A stretch of DNA of 64,000 nt from contig AP025049.1 in assembly GCA_036186865.1 (NCBI GenBank), positions 25,052,058 through 25,116,057 of the forward strand. The letters run 5' to 3'. The translations under genes and the position numbers were made by a program. The notes under the pieces were generated by a model. It had not been told where the DNA came from, did not search any database, and saw nothing but the letters and a program-made list of their open reading frames with translations. Shown here one piece after another: positions 1 to 10,064 of the stretch; positions within the stretch are counted from its first letter, which is position 1; the number at the start of each line of letters is the position of its first letter. The stretch is from Eustoma russellianum (Eukaryota; Streptophyta; Magnoliopsida; Gentianales; Gentianaceae).

Positions 1-1100
1 CAAAAACTTGAAATAACCAATATTTGGTACTCTACCTTTCCAAAGCTCATAAGGAGTCTTTTTGAGAAATGGTCCCAAATAAACTCTATTGATCACATGA
101 CAAGCGGTATTTACCGCTTCGGCCCAAAAATATTTGGGTAGCTCAAATTCGTTTAGCATGGCTCTACTCATTTCTTGAAGTGTTCTATTTTTCCTTTCCG
201 CAACACCATTTTGTTGAGGAGTTCTTGGAGCTGAAAAATTGTGTCCATACCCTTTGGATACACAAAATTCTTGAAACTCTCCATCAAACTCACCACCTCT
301 ATCACTTCTAATTTCCTTAATTGTGTCTTCTCTTTGATTTTCTAATCTCTTACAAAGCTTTATAAATTCTTGACAAGCATCATTCTTTTTAGCTAAGAAC
401 ATTACCCAAGTGTACCTAGAGTAGTCATCTACCACCACAAAGGTGTAATGTTTTCCACTTAGGCTTGCTGTAACAATATCCCCATACAAATCCATATGAA
501 GCAATTGTAGAGGTTTGGTGGTGGAGATTTCACTTTTGGGCTTGAAACTTGTTTTAACAAGTTTTGCCTTTTGACAAGTATCGCATAAGCCATAGTTTTC
601 GAAATTTAATTTTGGAAGACCTTGGACTTTTTCATTTTTGCAAATCTCTTTGAAATTCTTGAAACTAATGTGTCCAAGTCGTCTATGCCATAGTTGAGTC
701 AAATCATTTTTGGCAACTAGGCAAGAAACATTTTGTGATATCAAATCATGTGTGCTAAATTTGTAAACATCATTTTTACGAATAGCTTCGAAAACAATCT
801 TATCGTTCTTTTTCACAACACAAACTCAATTTGAAAATTAGCATCACATAGTTGGCTAACACTTATCAAATTATACTTAAGCCCTTCTACATATAGTACA
901 TTATTAATAGTAAAAGAGGAATTACCAATTTCTCCATGTCCAAGGATTTTGGCTCTCCCATTGCCAAAATGCACCGTTCCACCATCTTGGAGCTTGAGCT
1001 TGGTGAACAACGTCTTGTCTCCGGTCATGTGAGTTGAACATCCGCTGTCCATAAGCCATTTGGTTCCTTCTTCTTTGGCTACTCCATTTATCTTGAGAGC
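1..1100 (-). pseudogene. copia pol fragment: aspartic protease and integrase
   Basis: The protease frame is open from about 1100 down to a stop at 813-815 and carries the active-site motif MDSGCSTHMTGD. It is out of frame with gag, so a small indel separates them. A second frame, open from about 818 to the window edge, begins just before a GAG-pre-integrase motif (LWHRRLGHISF, then DTCQKAK) and continues into an integrase core with HMDLYGD, VDDYSRYTW and SDRGGEF, followed by TPQQNGVAERKNRTL. These are the standard copia integrase landmarks with the catalytic D,D region visible. The frame change near 813-820 breaks the polyprotein. The right side of the integrase and everything after it lie outside the window. 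Confidence 0.85.
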
Positions 1101-2805
1101 CTACAAAACCAAAAGATGTGTGCATTGGTACCCTTTGATGGTTGGGTCCTTTAGGGTTAGTTTTTCGACCCTTAGGCTTCCAAACATATGTGCTCTCAAA
1201 TCGAGCTCTACATGCTTTCTTTACATGTCCTAGCTTGTTGCAATAAAAACAAGTGGGTACAAGCTTTGGTTTAGAAGATGATAAATTTTGTTGTGATTTT
1301 CTATTGTTTGCCTTTTTCTTTAAAGACTTGGGCTTAATAGAAGATGATGAGTTGAATCCTAAACCGGATTTATCATTTCCAATTCGTTGATTTCCAAGTA
1401 ATATGTCTAAGTTGTTTTTCCCATTTGTTAGTCTTTGTAAGTCTAATTTTAGTTTTTCACATTCTTTTCTAATTTCTTCCTTTTCAAGAGCTACGGTCTT
1501 ATGCATAGTAAGTATGATATCATGCTCTTGAACCATCAAAATATTTTTGTCATGCAAGCTCTTATTTTCTAAAATGCATTTCTTGAACTCTTTCTTTAAA
1601 TGCTTATATTTCAAATTTAATTTTTCAAAGTCATCTTGCAAATCTCCTATTTCATCATGCAAATTTGAAGGGTTAGGGTTTACCTCAAGGTCGTCTTCAA
1701 TTGCCATAAGACAAGTATGTTGAACCTTTGGATTTTCAACCATTGCCACAAGTCCAACACCTTGATCTTCACTCTCTTCTCCTTCCGATTCCGAAAGGAG
1801 ATCATCCCACGTGGTTACCTCCGCATTGAGGGCTTTCTTCTTTTGAGGAAAGACCTTCTTCTCTTGCTTTTGCGGCTCTTTTACGTGGCAATCGGCAATG
1901 AAGTGACCGGGTCGACCACATCTATAGCAATTTTCACTTGCTTCTTTTTCTTTAGATGGTTTCTTGAAAAACTTTCTTGCTTGAGCTTTGTTTCTAGTTG
2001 CCATTCTTCTAAATTTTCTTACAAGAAGGGCAACTTCCTCATCCGAATCATCGGACTCTACCACCAATCCTTTGTGTGATGTTTGTGTAGGCTTGATGGG
2101 ATTCATCCTATTTTGTTCATCAATAAGAATTTCATGAGTAAGAAGATTACCGGATAGCTCATCAAGAGTAAGAGTCTTGAGATTCTTGGATTCGGTGATG
2201 GCGGTGACTTTGGGTGTCCATTCTCTTGGCAAGGAGTTGAGGAGTTTTGAGACAAGGTCTTCGTTTGAGATTTTCTTGTCAACCATAGAGAGTTGATTCA
2301 CTATTCGTGTGAATCGGTCGATTGTCTCCTCAATCTTCTCACCACTCTTCATTCCGAACATCTCATACTCCTTCATGAGCATGAGTCTTTTGGCCATTCT
2401 TACTTGCTCAGTTCCTTCATGTATCATTTCAAGCCTTTTCCATGCCTCGTGGGCTGTTTCAAGGCCTTGGAGTCTAATAAGCTCGGTGGTGGTTAGAGCA
2501 CTTGAGAGAATGTCAAAAGCTTTGCCATTGATGGCGAACTTTATCTTCTCTTCGTCGGTGTAGTCATCCTCATCTTTAAACATTGATTCTCCTTTTGAGT
2601 TGGTAATCATTGGAACTTCAATTCCTTTGACAACAGCTCTCCATATATCAAATCCACAGCCTTTCAAATGATTGATCATTCGAAATTTCCACAAAGAGTA
2701 GTTTTGGGCATCAAACATAGGAGCTTTAGTGTTTGATCCGGAAAATAGTGCAGTAGGCTTAGGAGATGAAGAAGTTGAGGTTGAGGTTGAGTTTGAGGTT
2801 GCCAT
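922..2805 (-). CDS. gag: copia gag (UBN2-type) polyprotein, 627 aa
   Basis: The start is the ATG at 2805, 51 bases inside the PBS, and gives MATSNSTSTS at the N terminus. Residues about 30-240 form the UBN2-type gag core that packages element RNA into virus-like particles (LWKFRMINHL, WKRLEMIHEG, YEMFGMKSGE). A first CCHC knuckle, CYRCGRPGHFIADC, lies near residue 295. A charged heptad-rich stretch at about 380-470 is a likely coiled coil. A second knuckle, CFYCNKLGHVKKAC, lies near residue 550. The last 60 or so residues (QRRRNQMAYG onward) run in the wrong frame across the protease region, so the natural fusion to pol is lost. Confidence 0.88.
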   Translation of the reverse strand: MATSNSTSTSTSSSPKPTALFSGSNTKAPMFDAQNYSLWKFRMINHLKGCGFDIWRAVVKGIEVPMITNSKGESMFKDEDDYTDEEKIKFAINGKAFDILSSALTTTELIRLQGLETAHEAWKRLEMIHEGTEQVRMAKRLMLMKEYEMFGMKSGEKIEETIDRFTRIVNQLSMVDKKISNEDLVSKLLNSLPREWTPKVTAITESKNLKTLTLDELSGNLLTHEILIDEQNRMNPIKPTQTSHKGLVVESDDSDEEVALLVRKFRRMATRNKAQARKFFKKPSKEKEASENCYRCGRPGHFIADCHVKEPQKQEKKVFPQKKKALNAEVTTWDDLLSESEGEESEDQGVGLVAMVENPKVQHTCLMAIEDDLEVNPNPSNLHDEIGDLQDDFEKLNLKYKHLKKEFKKCILENKSLHDKNILMVQEHDIILTMHKTVALEKEEIRKECEKLKLDLQRLTNGKNNLDILLGNQRIGNDKSGLGFNSSSSIKPKSLKKKANNRKSQQNLSSSKPKLVPTCFYCNKLGHVKKACRARFESTYVWKPKGRKTNPKGPNHQRVPMHTSFGFVGSQDKWSSQRRRNQMAYGQRMFNSHDRRQDVVHQAQAPRWWNGAFWQWESQNPWTWRNW

Positions 2806-2855
2806 GATCTTTTAACCTTGCTACTTGCAAAGATCGGCCAAGCAATCAAGGTTAG

Positions 2856-2867
2856 GCTCTGATACCA
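2856..2867 (-). other. primer-binding site, tRNA-iMet
   Basis: The plus strand reads gctctgatacca, the complement of TGGTATCAGAGC, the standard plant copia primer site for initiator methionine tRNA. It lies two bases inside the LTR edge and fixes the element's minus orientation. Confidence 0.92.
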
Positions 2868-3514
2868 ATTGTAAGGTCCGAAATACACTCTAGAGGGGGG
2901 GGGGGTGAATAGAGTGTTTGGCTCTTTTGCGGAATTTTCTTGTTTTTCTCAACTCAAAAAGATATTCAAAATCAGAGCAAGAATTGGAGATGAGAGACAA
3001 TGAAAGAGTACACCGGATATAGAGTGGTTCGAATCGTAAATGATTCTACTCCACTACCACTTTGTTTCCAAAGTGGATTTTCAACAACTACTCTTCTTAT
3101 TATGAACAATAAGAACAACCACAGCAACACTTACACTAATACTTAAGTGTAAGCAACAACAACAGCAACTTCTTGCACAACACACTTGTGCAACTACAAC
3201 AACTACAGCTCTTAGCAAGAACAACTTCTTGCTTCCTCACAACTTCAACAAAAGTTCTCTCAAGAACTTCTCACAATGGGTTGAAGATATATAGTAAGGT
3301 TCACACTTTCTCACAAGTCTAAGCACAAGCTAGAGATCAACTATTTATGGTTCCTCTTGTGCTTGACTCTCTTTCTCTCAATATACAAACAATGAAGATC
3401 AAAGAAAGCTAGACAAGCTTTAAACAAATTTACAAGTATGAGAGAAATGTACAACAATGTAAAATGAAGCTAGATGATGTTGAAAGTGTGTTTTTGCTTC
3501 ATCCAAGCCTCCTC

Positions 3515-3522
3515 TATTTATA
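3515..3522 (-). promoter_or_regulatory. TATA box of the SIRE-like LTR
   Basis: In sense orientation the sequence reads TCTATAAATAGAGGAGGC, a strong plant TATA box. It divides the palindrome-rich U3 (towards 4206) from the R-U5 part (towards 2870). Confidence 0.65.
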
Positions 3523-3792
3523 GATGAAGTTCACCACGTTTTTGAGGCCTTACACCAAGTCTTCATCTTCAAAAATGTCAAGACAATGCCAAAATAGTCT
3601 TTAGCCACCCTATGGAGTGATTTGATCTTGGATAGCCACCCTAGAGAATCTTAGACAAGCTTACAATAGTCAAGGAAGCATGTAACAAGTTGGGTTAAAG
3701 TCCACAAGAAGTTTGAAGAAGATAGGAAAGAGAACCTTAAAAATCAACCTTGGATTTTATTCTAACGTTCAAAAAATTTGAATTCTGCAGCA

Positions 3793-4075
3793 CATCGATC
3801 GATCTATGTCACCAGGTTTAGAGACTGAAGTACTCAGTCAGACATCGATCGATCGATGTCAGGGGCTGAAGTGACATCGATCGATCGATGTCACCTGGTT
3901 TAGAGTTCGAAGTCCTCAGTTCAACATCGATCGATCGAAGTCAGGGTATGAAGTGACATCGATCGATCGATGTCCTTGTGGTTGAGGGTTCGATGTTCTC
4001 AGACAGACATCGATCGATCGATGTCAGGGGCTGAAGTACATCGATCGATCGATGTCTCTTGTTTGAGAGATCGAT
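3793..4075. repeat. 82-bp tandem repeat with two ATCGATCGATCGAT palindromes per unit
   Basis: Seven copies of a near-perfect palindrome, core ACATCGATCGATCGATGT, start at about 3793, 3841, 3872, 3923, 3954, 4006 and 4038. The spacing alternates 48-52 and 31-32 bp, giving a unit of about 82 bp repeated about 3.5 times. Linkers such as aggggctgaagt and ctggtttagagttcg recur. The array lies in U3, upstream of the TATA box in the element's sense. Confidence 0.9.
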
Positions 4076-4216
4076 GTCAACCAGTGACTTCCAATCTCAA
4101 CCATCTTTGGACATAATATGTTTTGCCTATCTTGCATCGAATATTAAACATAATTTTAACTTATACAAAACATCTTTTCATCATCAAAACGTTTTACAAC
4201 TTAACAGAAATGGGGT

Positions 4217-4447
4217 ATGGTAATGCTAGCAGTTGTTTCAGTGACATTTGGGTTGTACCTGGTGGATCTTTCATCGGCCGAGCACTTTGGTGTTAACGAA
4301 AAACAATCTGTTTCGTCGGAGAAGATAAGTTCACCAAGCGATGTTGAATTTTGCTGCGATAACTGCGGGTGGTGCAACGAACAGTGTAGTGGAGTCCAAG
4401 AGGAGTGTGGTTGTGTCAGCTTCTGCAGTTGTTGTGTCGGTAAGTAA
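4217..4447 (+). CDS. small cysteine-rich ORF with a hydrophobic N terminus (possible host exon)
   Basis: The family is not recognised. The 76-residue frame opens with a hydrophobic stretch (MVMLAVVSVTFGLYLVDLSS) that could be a signal or membrane segment. A serine-rich link follows, then ten cysteines in about 30 residues (CCDNCGWCNEQC, ECGCVSFCSCC). The last codons overlap a good splice donor (cg|gtaagtaac at 4439/4440), so this may be an exon rather than a complete gene. The upstream edge is the SIRE-like LTR insertion, so a true start could have been separated from it. A secreted cysteine-rich peptide or a membrane-protein exon are both possible. Confidence 0.35.
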   Translation: MVMLAVVSVTFGLYLVDLSSAEHFGVNEKQSVSSEKISSPSDVEFCCDNCGWCNEQCSGVQEECGCVSFCSCCVGK

Positions 4448-4953
4448 CGCCTTCGTTAAACGATTTAACTTGATCTTATTGATTGCATTTTTTGTTCTGG
4501 TCTCATTATCCCTTTTTTTTTCTTTTCCATGCGATTTAACTTCGGTAAGTAACTATGTATCCCACTATTTTCATCCACTCAACACTTCATTTCCAACTTC
4601 AGCAAGCGGTCGCAGGCGATTTATCTCGAGTATCTTGCACATACATTCTTTTTATTCAATCGAGATCTTCTGGTCGCTTTCGTTTTTCATTGTTTTTAGA
4701 CCTGTCGAACATCCTCTGCGAAGTAGTCATTCACCCAATTTTACCATTTCTTGCTTAAACATGTATCGTCGGATAATTTTCTCAATGGCTCTTTGATGGA
4801 TCCGAGCCTCTTTTATTCCCCGGTATGCAGGTTTTACAAATTATTATATAGGTTGGTCAAGTATTTTGAAGCTTCTAAAAGATGGTAAGAGCTTTTTGTC
4901 TTGATTGAGTATGTATGATTAAGATCGTGTGTTTTTCATGGAGTGACTACCTC

Positions 4954-5448
4954 TGTCAAATACTAGGCAATTCTGAGCTCAACACAACGCAAAGCAACGA
5001 AAGGAAGAGAAACTGTTGCAGAATTGAGGAGGAAAAACTTGCAGTTTTCATTCATCACTTTGATCAAAGGAGGCTACAAATATATAAAGCCTTCGCATAG
5101 AGAAAGAAGAGAAGAAAATGGTAAAAAGACAAAACTACCCTTACTAAAACAACTATCCTTATTAAAACAGGAAGGACAAAACAGTCATTTCCCTTATTCA
5201 AACACTCCCGCCAAACGGTCATCTTCTCCACTGACCTTCTTCTTCCTCTTCACATTTTCTGCGTGATCCTCATCCGAAAATTCCGGCCAACCCACGTGAC
5301 TGCCAGCTAAGACTCCCACAGCATCATCCAACCTTGCATCTTGCAATCCTGAGTCTCAATTTGTAAATTCAATCCAACGGCATTTATTCAAATCATGCAT
5401 CACACCCCTCCGGATTGTATCTCTTCCACCTTAGCATTGCCTTCAACA
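4954..5448 (-). repeat. 3' LTR of the intact copia element
   Basis: 495 bp, TGTCAAATACTAGGC on the left edge to CCTTCAACA on the right. A TATA-like stretch (tatataaag and its complement) lies near 5085-5095. It differs from the partner LTR at a single base. Confidence 0.95.
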
Positions 5449-5460
5449 CCCCCCCTCAAA
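5449..5460 (-). other. polypurine tract
   Basis: The sense strand reads TTTGAGGGGGGG immediately inside the 3' LTR; this is the primer for plus-strand DNA synthesis. Confidence 0.85.
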
Positions 5461-5507
5461 CCTGACCTACTGAAAACATTACATATTCCCATAGCTAAGG
5501 TCAGGTT

Positions 5508-8500
5508 CTACAATGATACTGAATCTAACGCCTTAGTGAATACATCAGCAAGCTGGAATTCAGACTTAACAGGCATAAGTTTAATCACTCCTTGTTGATA
5601 TTTCTCTCTAACTATATGGCAATCAATTTCAATATGCTTGGTCCTCTCATGAAATACAGGATTCTCCACTATATATATCGCACTTTTGTTATCACAGAAC
5701 AATTCAACTGGAGAAGATTGCCTGATTCCCAAATCTTCTAGTAAATACAAAAGCCACTGTATTTCACAAGTTGCCATAGCTAATGCTCTGTACTCTGCCT
5801 CCGAAGAAGACTTTGATACTGTGCCTTGTTTCTTAGCCTTCCAGGAAACAAGTGAATTTCCAAGAAACATACAATATCCAGTCACAGACTTTCTAGTTTC
5901 AATACACCCACCCCAATCTGAGTCAGCAAAGCCTTTTAGCTCCATCTTCCCATCACTAGGATAAAACAGCCCTTGACCTGCTGTACCTTTTAAATATCTT
6001 AGCAACCTATGTGCTGACTGTAAATGCAATTCTGTGGGCTTGTCAAGAAATTGGCTCAACTGTTGCACTGCAAATGATATGTCCGGCCTTGTTATGGTGA
6101 GGTATAACAATTTCCCAACAAGTCTCCTATAACTGGATACATCTGCTATTAGACTTGAATCACCATGTGCCAGCTTGATATTCTGCTCCATAGGTGTCTT
6201 TACTGGCTTTGCTCCCAAAAGTCCAGACTTCTCTACCACCTCAAGAGCATATTTCCTTTGACAAAGCATGATCCCCCCCTGTGACCGTGCCACTTCAATA
6301 CCAAGAAAGTACCTCAAAGGACCTAAGTCCTTGATTTGAAAAGCTTGATGCAGGGAGTCCTTGAGACTTTGAATTTGGGAAAGAGAAGAACTGGCAACAA
6401 CAATATCATCTACATAAACAAGAAGCACCAAAAAAGATATGGAAGTCTGCTGGATAAACATGGTGTGATCATTTGGCGACTGAACGCAATCCTGACTAAG
6501 CAAGAAACTGGTGAGCTTAATATTCCATTCACGACTGGCTTGCTTCAAGCCATACAAAGATTTATGTAATTTGCACACCATGTTATCAGTAGGTGCAGTG
6601 ACACCTTCGGGCAATGTCATGTAAATGTCTTGGCTAAGGTCACCATGTAGAAAGACATTATTGACATCCAAATGATGCACATGCCAACGCTTCATAGAGG
6701 AAACAGCAAGAAGCAACCTGACTGTGGTCAGTTTGGCAACAGGAGAGAATGTGTCAGTATAATCAACGCCCAATTGTTGTGTAAAGCCTTTGGCCACTAG
6801 TCTGGCCTTATACCTTTCTACACTACCATCAGGATTATATTTAACCTTATATACCCACTTGCAACCAATAGGTCTTTTTCCTGGAGGCAAAGGAACAATA
6901 GACCAAGTATGATTGGCATGCAGCGCAGCCAACTCAAGTTGCATAGCCTTCTGCCAGTGAACAGAACTGGCTGCCTCTTGATAAGATGTTGGCTCCTGAT
7001 GCAAACTAATATTAAGAGCATATGACCTATACTCAGGAGCTAATGCATTGAATGACAGGTAATTTTCAATTGGATATGCTAAAGAACACACAGATGAAGA
7101 CTGGGAACCAGAGACCAGACCACAGTAATAATCTTGCAAATAACTGGGAGGATGTCTAGGCCTTGTGGTTGCAGAACTCTCAGGCATACTCATAGGAACT
7201 GGAGGCAAGTGTATTTCTATGCCAGTACACGGGTGAAACTGTCGTGGAGAAGACACAGGAGAAGAGACTGATTGAGGAGAAACAGGCATGGGAGAAGTAT
7301 ATGATGGGAACTCAGACTGGTGTGAAGGAAGTAAAGTAGAGCTAGAATCATTAAAGATGGCCGGTGAGACACCACTGGTGTCTGTGGATGACAAAGGAAT
7401 GGGTGAAAGCAAATCTGCAGAGGGACAAGTAGACGAACCAGAGTTCTGATCAGAGACATTATATTTCCCAATATGTGAGAGAGGAAACATAGCCATATCT
7501 AAAGGTTTATCAGAGGCAAAAGGAAAAACATGTTCAAAGAACTGAACATCTCTGGAAATAAAGATCTTCTTCGTTTCTATATTCAATAAGAGATATCCTT
7601 TAGTATGGTATGGCAAACCAAGAAACACAGCAGGTACTGCTCTGGGTTCAAATTTGGCCTTATGCATAGAATTGTTGCTAGCAAACGCTAAACAACCAAA
7701 AACTCTTAGGTCACTGTATGAAGGCACCTTCTGGAACAAGGCTTGATAAGGTGATTGATGATGAAGCAATGGGGTAGGCAGAATGTTGATGACATGGACA
7801 GCATACTGGACACAAAATCCCCAGTAGCTTAAAGGAAGAGCTGACTGAAACTTAAGTGACCTTGCTACATTGAGAATGTGTTGGTGCTTTCGTTCAACAA
7901 CACCATTCTGTTGAGGCGTGTAAACGCAACTAGTTTGATGTATAATACCTTTGGCCATAAAGAACGAGGTCATCTGAAATTCTGTACCATTGTCTGTACG
8001 TATACACTTGATGTTTTTATCAAACTGAGTCACAACATACTGATAAAAACTCTGAACAATACTTCTAACCTCTGATTTCTGTTTCATAAGATACAACCAC
8101 GTGTATCTAGTATGATCATCAACAAGAGTAAGAAAGTAACGGTGACCATATATAGTAGGATGTTTATGAGGACCCCAAATATCAATATGAACAATGTCAA
8201 AGGCAGATTTAGATAATGATTTGGAAACAGGAAATGGAGTTCTTTTCATTTTGGCCACAGGGCACACAGTACATTTGTTTGATACATCATTGGCACACAC
8301 AGACTCATCAAGCCTGTGTAACTCTTTTATTCTAGGAAACGAAGCGTGAGCTAGCCTATAATGCCAAAGAAGGGAATTATCTGAAAACTGGTCAGCAACA
8401 AACATACAGCTAGGAGGTGCAGCTTCTTTCTTAGAGACTCCATGAATGTAATACAGTCCATTACATAACTCAGCTGAACCAATCGTCTTCAGGGATGTAC

Positions 8501-9968
8501 GTTCCTGAAGCACACAACAATTCCCAAAGAACTGAACACATAAGGAAGGGATAGACACAAGTTTGCTAAGGGACATAAGATTGTAAGAAAACGATGGTAC
8601 GTAGAGCACATTGTGTAAGGTCAGGCATGAGTTTATAACAACAGATCCTATATGGCTGGCAGAAACTGAAAGATTATTAGGCAGCTTAATAGAGACACAA
8701 TTAATAGGTTTGAAAGAATGAAACAAACTGAGATTACATGCAATTTGATCAGTAGCTCCTGAGTCTAGAATCCATATATTCACAGTATTAGAGTGACATT
8801 TACCTTCATCATTATTCAAAAGAGCAGACATCACTGCTCCCTGGCCTCCAGCATTTGGCATTGCCTGAGACTTCTTCTTTTCATCCGTGCTCAGCATAGC
8901 CATCAACCTCTGAGTCTGTTCGAGAGTGAGCATAGGTGCCTGATACGACTTCTCCGGTTGATGTACAGAAACATCTTCAGTTTCTCCAATCACAACTTCA
9001 GTTTGATTAGCTTGAGTTTTAAACTTGAAGCCCGGGGGGTAACCGTGCTTCTTATAGCACCTTTGCTCAACATGACCAATCATTCCACAATGAGTACAGA
9101 TTGGTCTCTTAGAATTATCTGGGAAGAACCTGCCACTTCCCCGTCTAAAACCATTACCTGCTCCTCTTCCTCCATACGCACTAGCGTTGGCAGCAACTAC
9201 TTCAGAATTCTCCACCATAAGAGCAGTAGGATTGTTAATGAAGCTTCCTTGAGACACTAGACCATTTATTTTCCTTTCGTATTTTAAAGCCATAGCAAAC
9301 ACCACATCAATTTTAGGTAACGGTGTCATCACAAACACTTGTGATTTTACCGCATCAAATTCTTCATTCAGTCCTTTTAGAAATTTTATGACATAGTCAG
9401 TTTCTACGAATTCATGCAATTTACCTCCTAGATCACATCTACAACCACGACATGTGCAAATAGGAATAGGTCTCAATGCCATCATTTCTTCCCAAAGTAC
9501 CTTAACCTTAGTGAAATAATCATTCACAGAGTCATTCTCTTGTCTAAGTGCATAGAAATTCTCCAACAAATCTGACAATCTAAATGCATCACCAGTACCA
9601 TACCTTCGCTTAAGATCATTCCAAGCATCTACAGCATTATCATACCACATAACACTCTGCGCAATTGAAGGAATTACGCTATTCATGATCCAGGAATGTA
9701 TCATAGAGTTTACCTGCCTCCAAGCTGGATACTGAGGATCAGTATGAGTTGGTTGCTGAATTGATCCGTCTATGAATCCAATTTTGTTCTTGACAATGAG
9801 CGACATCTGAAACATTCGACTCCAAGCATGGTAATTATGAGGATTTAATGGCGGCTGCGCTAGAATGATAGCAGGACTATCATTTGGATGAAGATAATAA
9901 GGATTGTTAACCGGACTTTCAGGAGGTTGAGACACACTTGTTCTCTGAGTATTTGATGATGAAGCCAT
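5508..9968 (-). CDS. gag-pol: intact copia gag-pol polyprotein, about 1486 aa
   Basis: The first ATG is at 9968 (MASSSNTQRT); four further codons upstream are open only through a TTG. Domains in order: Retrotran_gag-type region (residues about 20-240, NPHNYHAWSR, NDLKRRYGTGDAFRL); CCHC knuckle CTHCGMIGHVEQRC near 295; protease ILDSGATDQIAC near 405; GAG-pre-integrase LWHYRLAHASF near 540; integrase with HIDIWGPH, VDDHTRYTWLY, RTDNGTEF and NGVVERKH (about 600-760); RT with IGCKWVYKVKYNPDGS, LDVNNVFLHGDL and the catalytic YVDD (about 1000-1240); RNase H with FADSDWGGC, SSSEAEYRAL and CDNKSAIYI (about 1330-1470). All catalytic motifs look intact. The single frame from gag to RNase H is typical of copia. 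The RE1/Ale-Ivana-like affinity is a guess. Confidence 0.96.
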   Translation of the reverse strand: MASSSNTQRTSVSQPPESPVNNPYYLHPNDSPAIILAQPPLNPHNYHAWSRMFQMSLIVKNKIGFIDGSIQQPTHTDPQYPAWRQVNSMIHSWIMNSVIPSIAQSVMWYDNAVDAWNDLKRRYGTGDAFRLSDLLENFYALRQENDSVNDYFTKVKVLWEEMMALRPIPICTCRGCRCDLGGKLHEFVETDYVIKFLKGLNEEFDAVKSQVFVMTPLPKIDVVFAMALKYERKINGLVSQGSFINNPTALMVENSEVVAANASAYGGRGAGNGFRRGSGRFFPDNSKRPICTHCGMIGHVEQRCYKKHGYPPGFKFKTQANQTEVVIGETEDVSVHQPEKSYQAPMLTLEQTQRLMAMLSTDEKKKSQAMPNAGGQGAVMSALLNNDEGKCHSNTVNIWILDSGATDQIACNLSLFHSFKPINCVSIKLPNNLSVSASHIGSVVINSCLTLHNVLYVPSFSYNLMSLSKLVSIPSLCVQFFGNCCVLQERTSLKTIGSAELCNGLYYIHGVSKKEAAPPSCMFVADQFSDNSLLWHYRLAHASFPRIKELHRLDESVCANDVSNKCTVCPVAKMKRTPFPVSKSLSKSAFDIVHIDIWGPHKHPTIYGHRYFLTLVDDHTRYTWLYLMKQKSEVRSIVQSFYQYVVTQFDKNIKCIRTDNGTEFQMTSFFMAKGIIHQTSCVYTPQQNGVVERKHQHILNVARSLKFQSALPLSYWGFCVQYAVHVINILPTPLLHHQSPYQALFQKVPSYSDLRVFGCLAFASNNSMHKAKFEPRAVPAVFLGLPYHTKGYLLLNIETKKIFISRDVQFFEHVFPFASDKPLDMAMFPLSHIGKYNVSDQNSGSSTCPSADLLSPIPLSSTDTSGVSPAIFNDSSSTLLPSHQSEFPSYTSPMPVSPQSVSSPVSSPRQFHPCTGIEIHLPPVPMSMPESSATTRPRHPPSYLQDYYCGLVSGSQSSSVCSLAYPIENYLSFNALAPEYRSYALNISLHQEPTSYQEAASSVHWQKAMQLELAALHANHTWSIVPLPPGKRPIGCKWVYKVKYNPDGSVERYKARLVAKGFTQQLGVDYTDTFSPVAKLTTVRLLLAVSSMKRWHVHHLDVNNVFLHGDLSQDIYMTLPEGVTAPTDNMVCKLHKSLYGLKQASREWNIKLTSFLLSQDCVQSPNDHTMFIQQTSISFLVLLVYVDDIVVASSSLSQIQSLKDSLHQAFQIKDLGPLRYFLGIEVARSQGGIMLCQRKYALEVVEKSGLLGAKPVKTPMEQNIKLAHGDSSLIADVSSYRRLVGKLLYLTITRPDISFAVQQLSQFLDKPTELHLQSAHRLLRYLKGTAGQGLFYPSDGKMELKGFADSDWGGCIETRKSVTGYCMFLGNSLVSWKAKKQGTVSKSSSEAEYRALAMATCEIQWLLYLLEDLGIRQSSPVELFCDNKSAIYIVENPVFHERTKHIEIDCHIVREKYQQGVIKLMPVKSEFQLADVFTKALDSVSL

Positions 9969-10052
9969 GAAAACAAACAAGTCGTGAATTTTTGAATTTT
10001 TTTTTTCAGAACACGAATTTCATCAACGAAAAACAGAATTGCTAATTTCAAC

Positions 10053-10064
10053 GCTCTGATACCA
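10053..10064 (-). other. primer-binding site, tRNA-iMet
   Basis: The complement reads TGGTATCAGAGC and abuts the 5' LTR edge at 10065 with no gap. Confidence 0.93.

Larger units (their letters stand above)
1..4206 (-). mobile_element. SIRE/Maximus-like Ty1/copia element, 5' part only
   Basis: Read on the minus strand this is LTR, PBS, gag, protease and integrase in copia order. The window edge cuts it inside the integrase, so RT, RNase H and the 3' LTR lie outside. The long gag (about 627 residues, two CCHC knuckles, a coiled coil between them) and an LTR over 1.3 kb fit the SIRE/Maximus lineage; that assignment is inferred. At least two frame breaks (gag/protease and protease/integrase) mean this copy is dead. 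The base after the outer LTR edge starts gaaat, but the other target-duplication copy is not visible. Confidence 0.85.
2870..4206 (-). repeat. 5' LTR of the SIRE-like element
   Basis: The LTR runs (sense) from TGTTAAG at 4206 to CCTTACA at 2870, ends in TG...CA, and is 1337 bp long. It holds a TATA box at 3515-3522, a U3 with repeated palindromes at 3793-4075, and a poly-G run near 2885-2895 close to its 3' end. The partner LTR is outside the window. Confidence 0.8.

Noticed and set aside
3793..4075. CRISPR-like array because of regularly spaced palindromes
   Set aside because: It lies within a plant LTR; spacers are themselves repeated, and no cas genes or prokaryotic context exist.
4217..4447. 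Bowman-Birk inhibitor or GASA/snakin peptide based on CCDNC and other cysteines
   Set aside because: Cysteine spacing fits neither family, so no name or function is given.
8793..9260. 155-aa plus-strand ORF opposite the intact copia gag
   Set aside because: Shadow of gag-pol with no motif or promoter.
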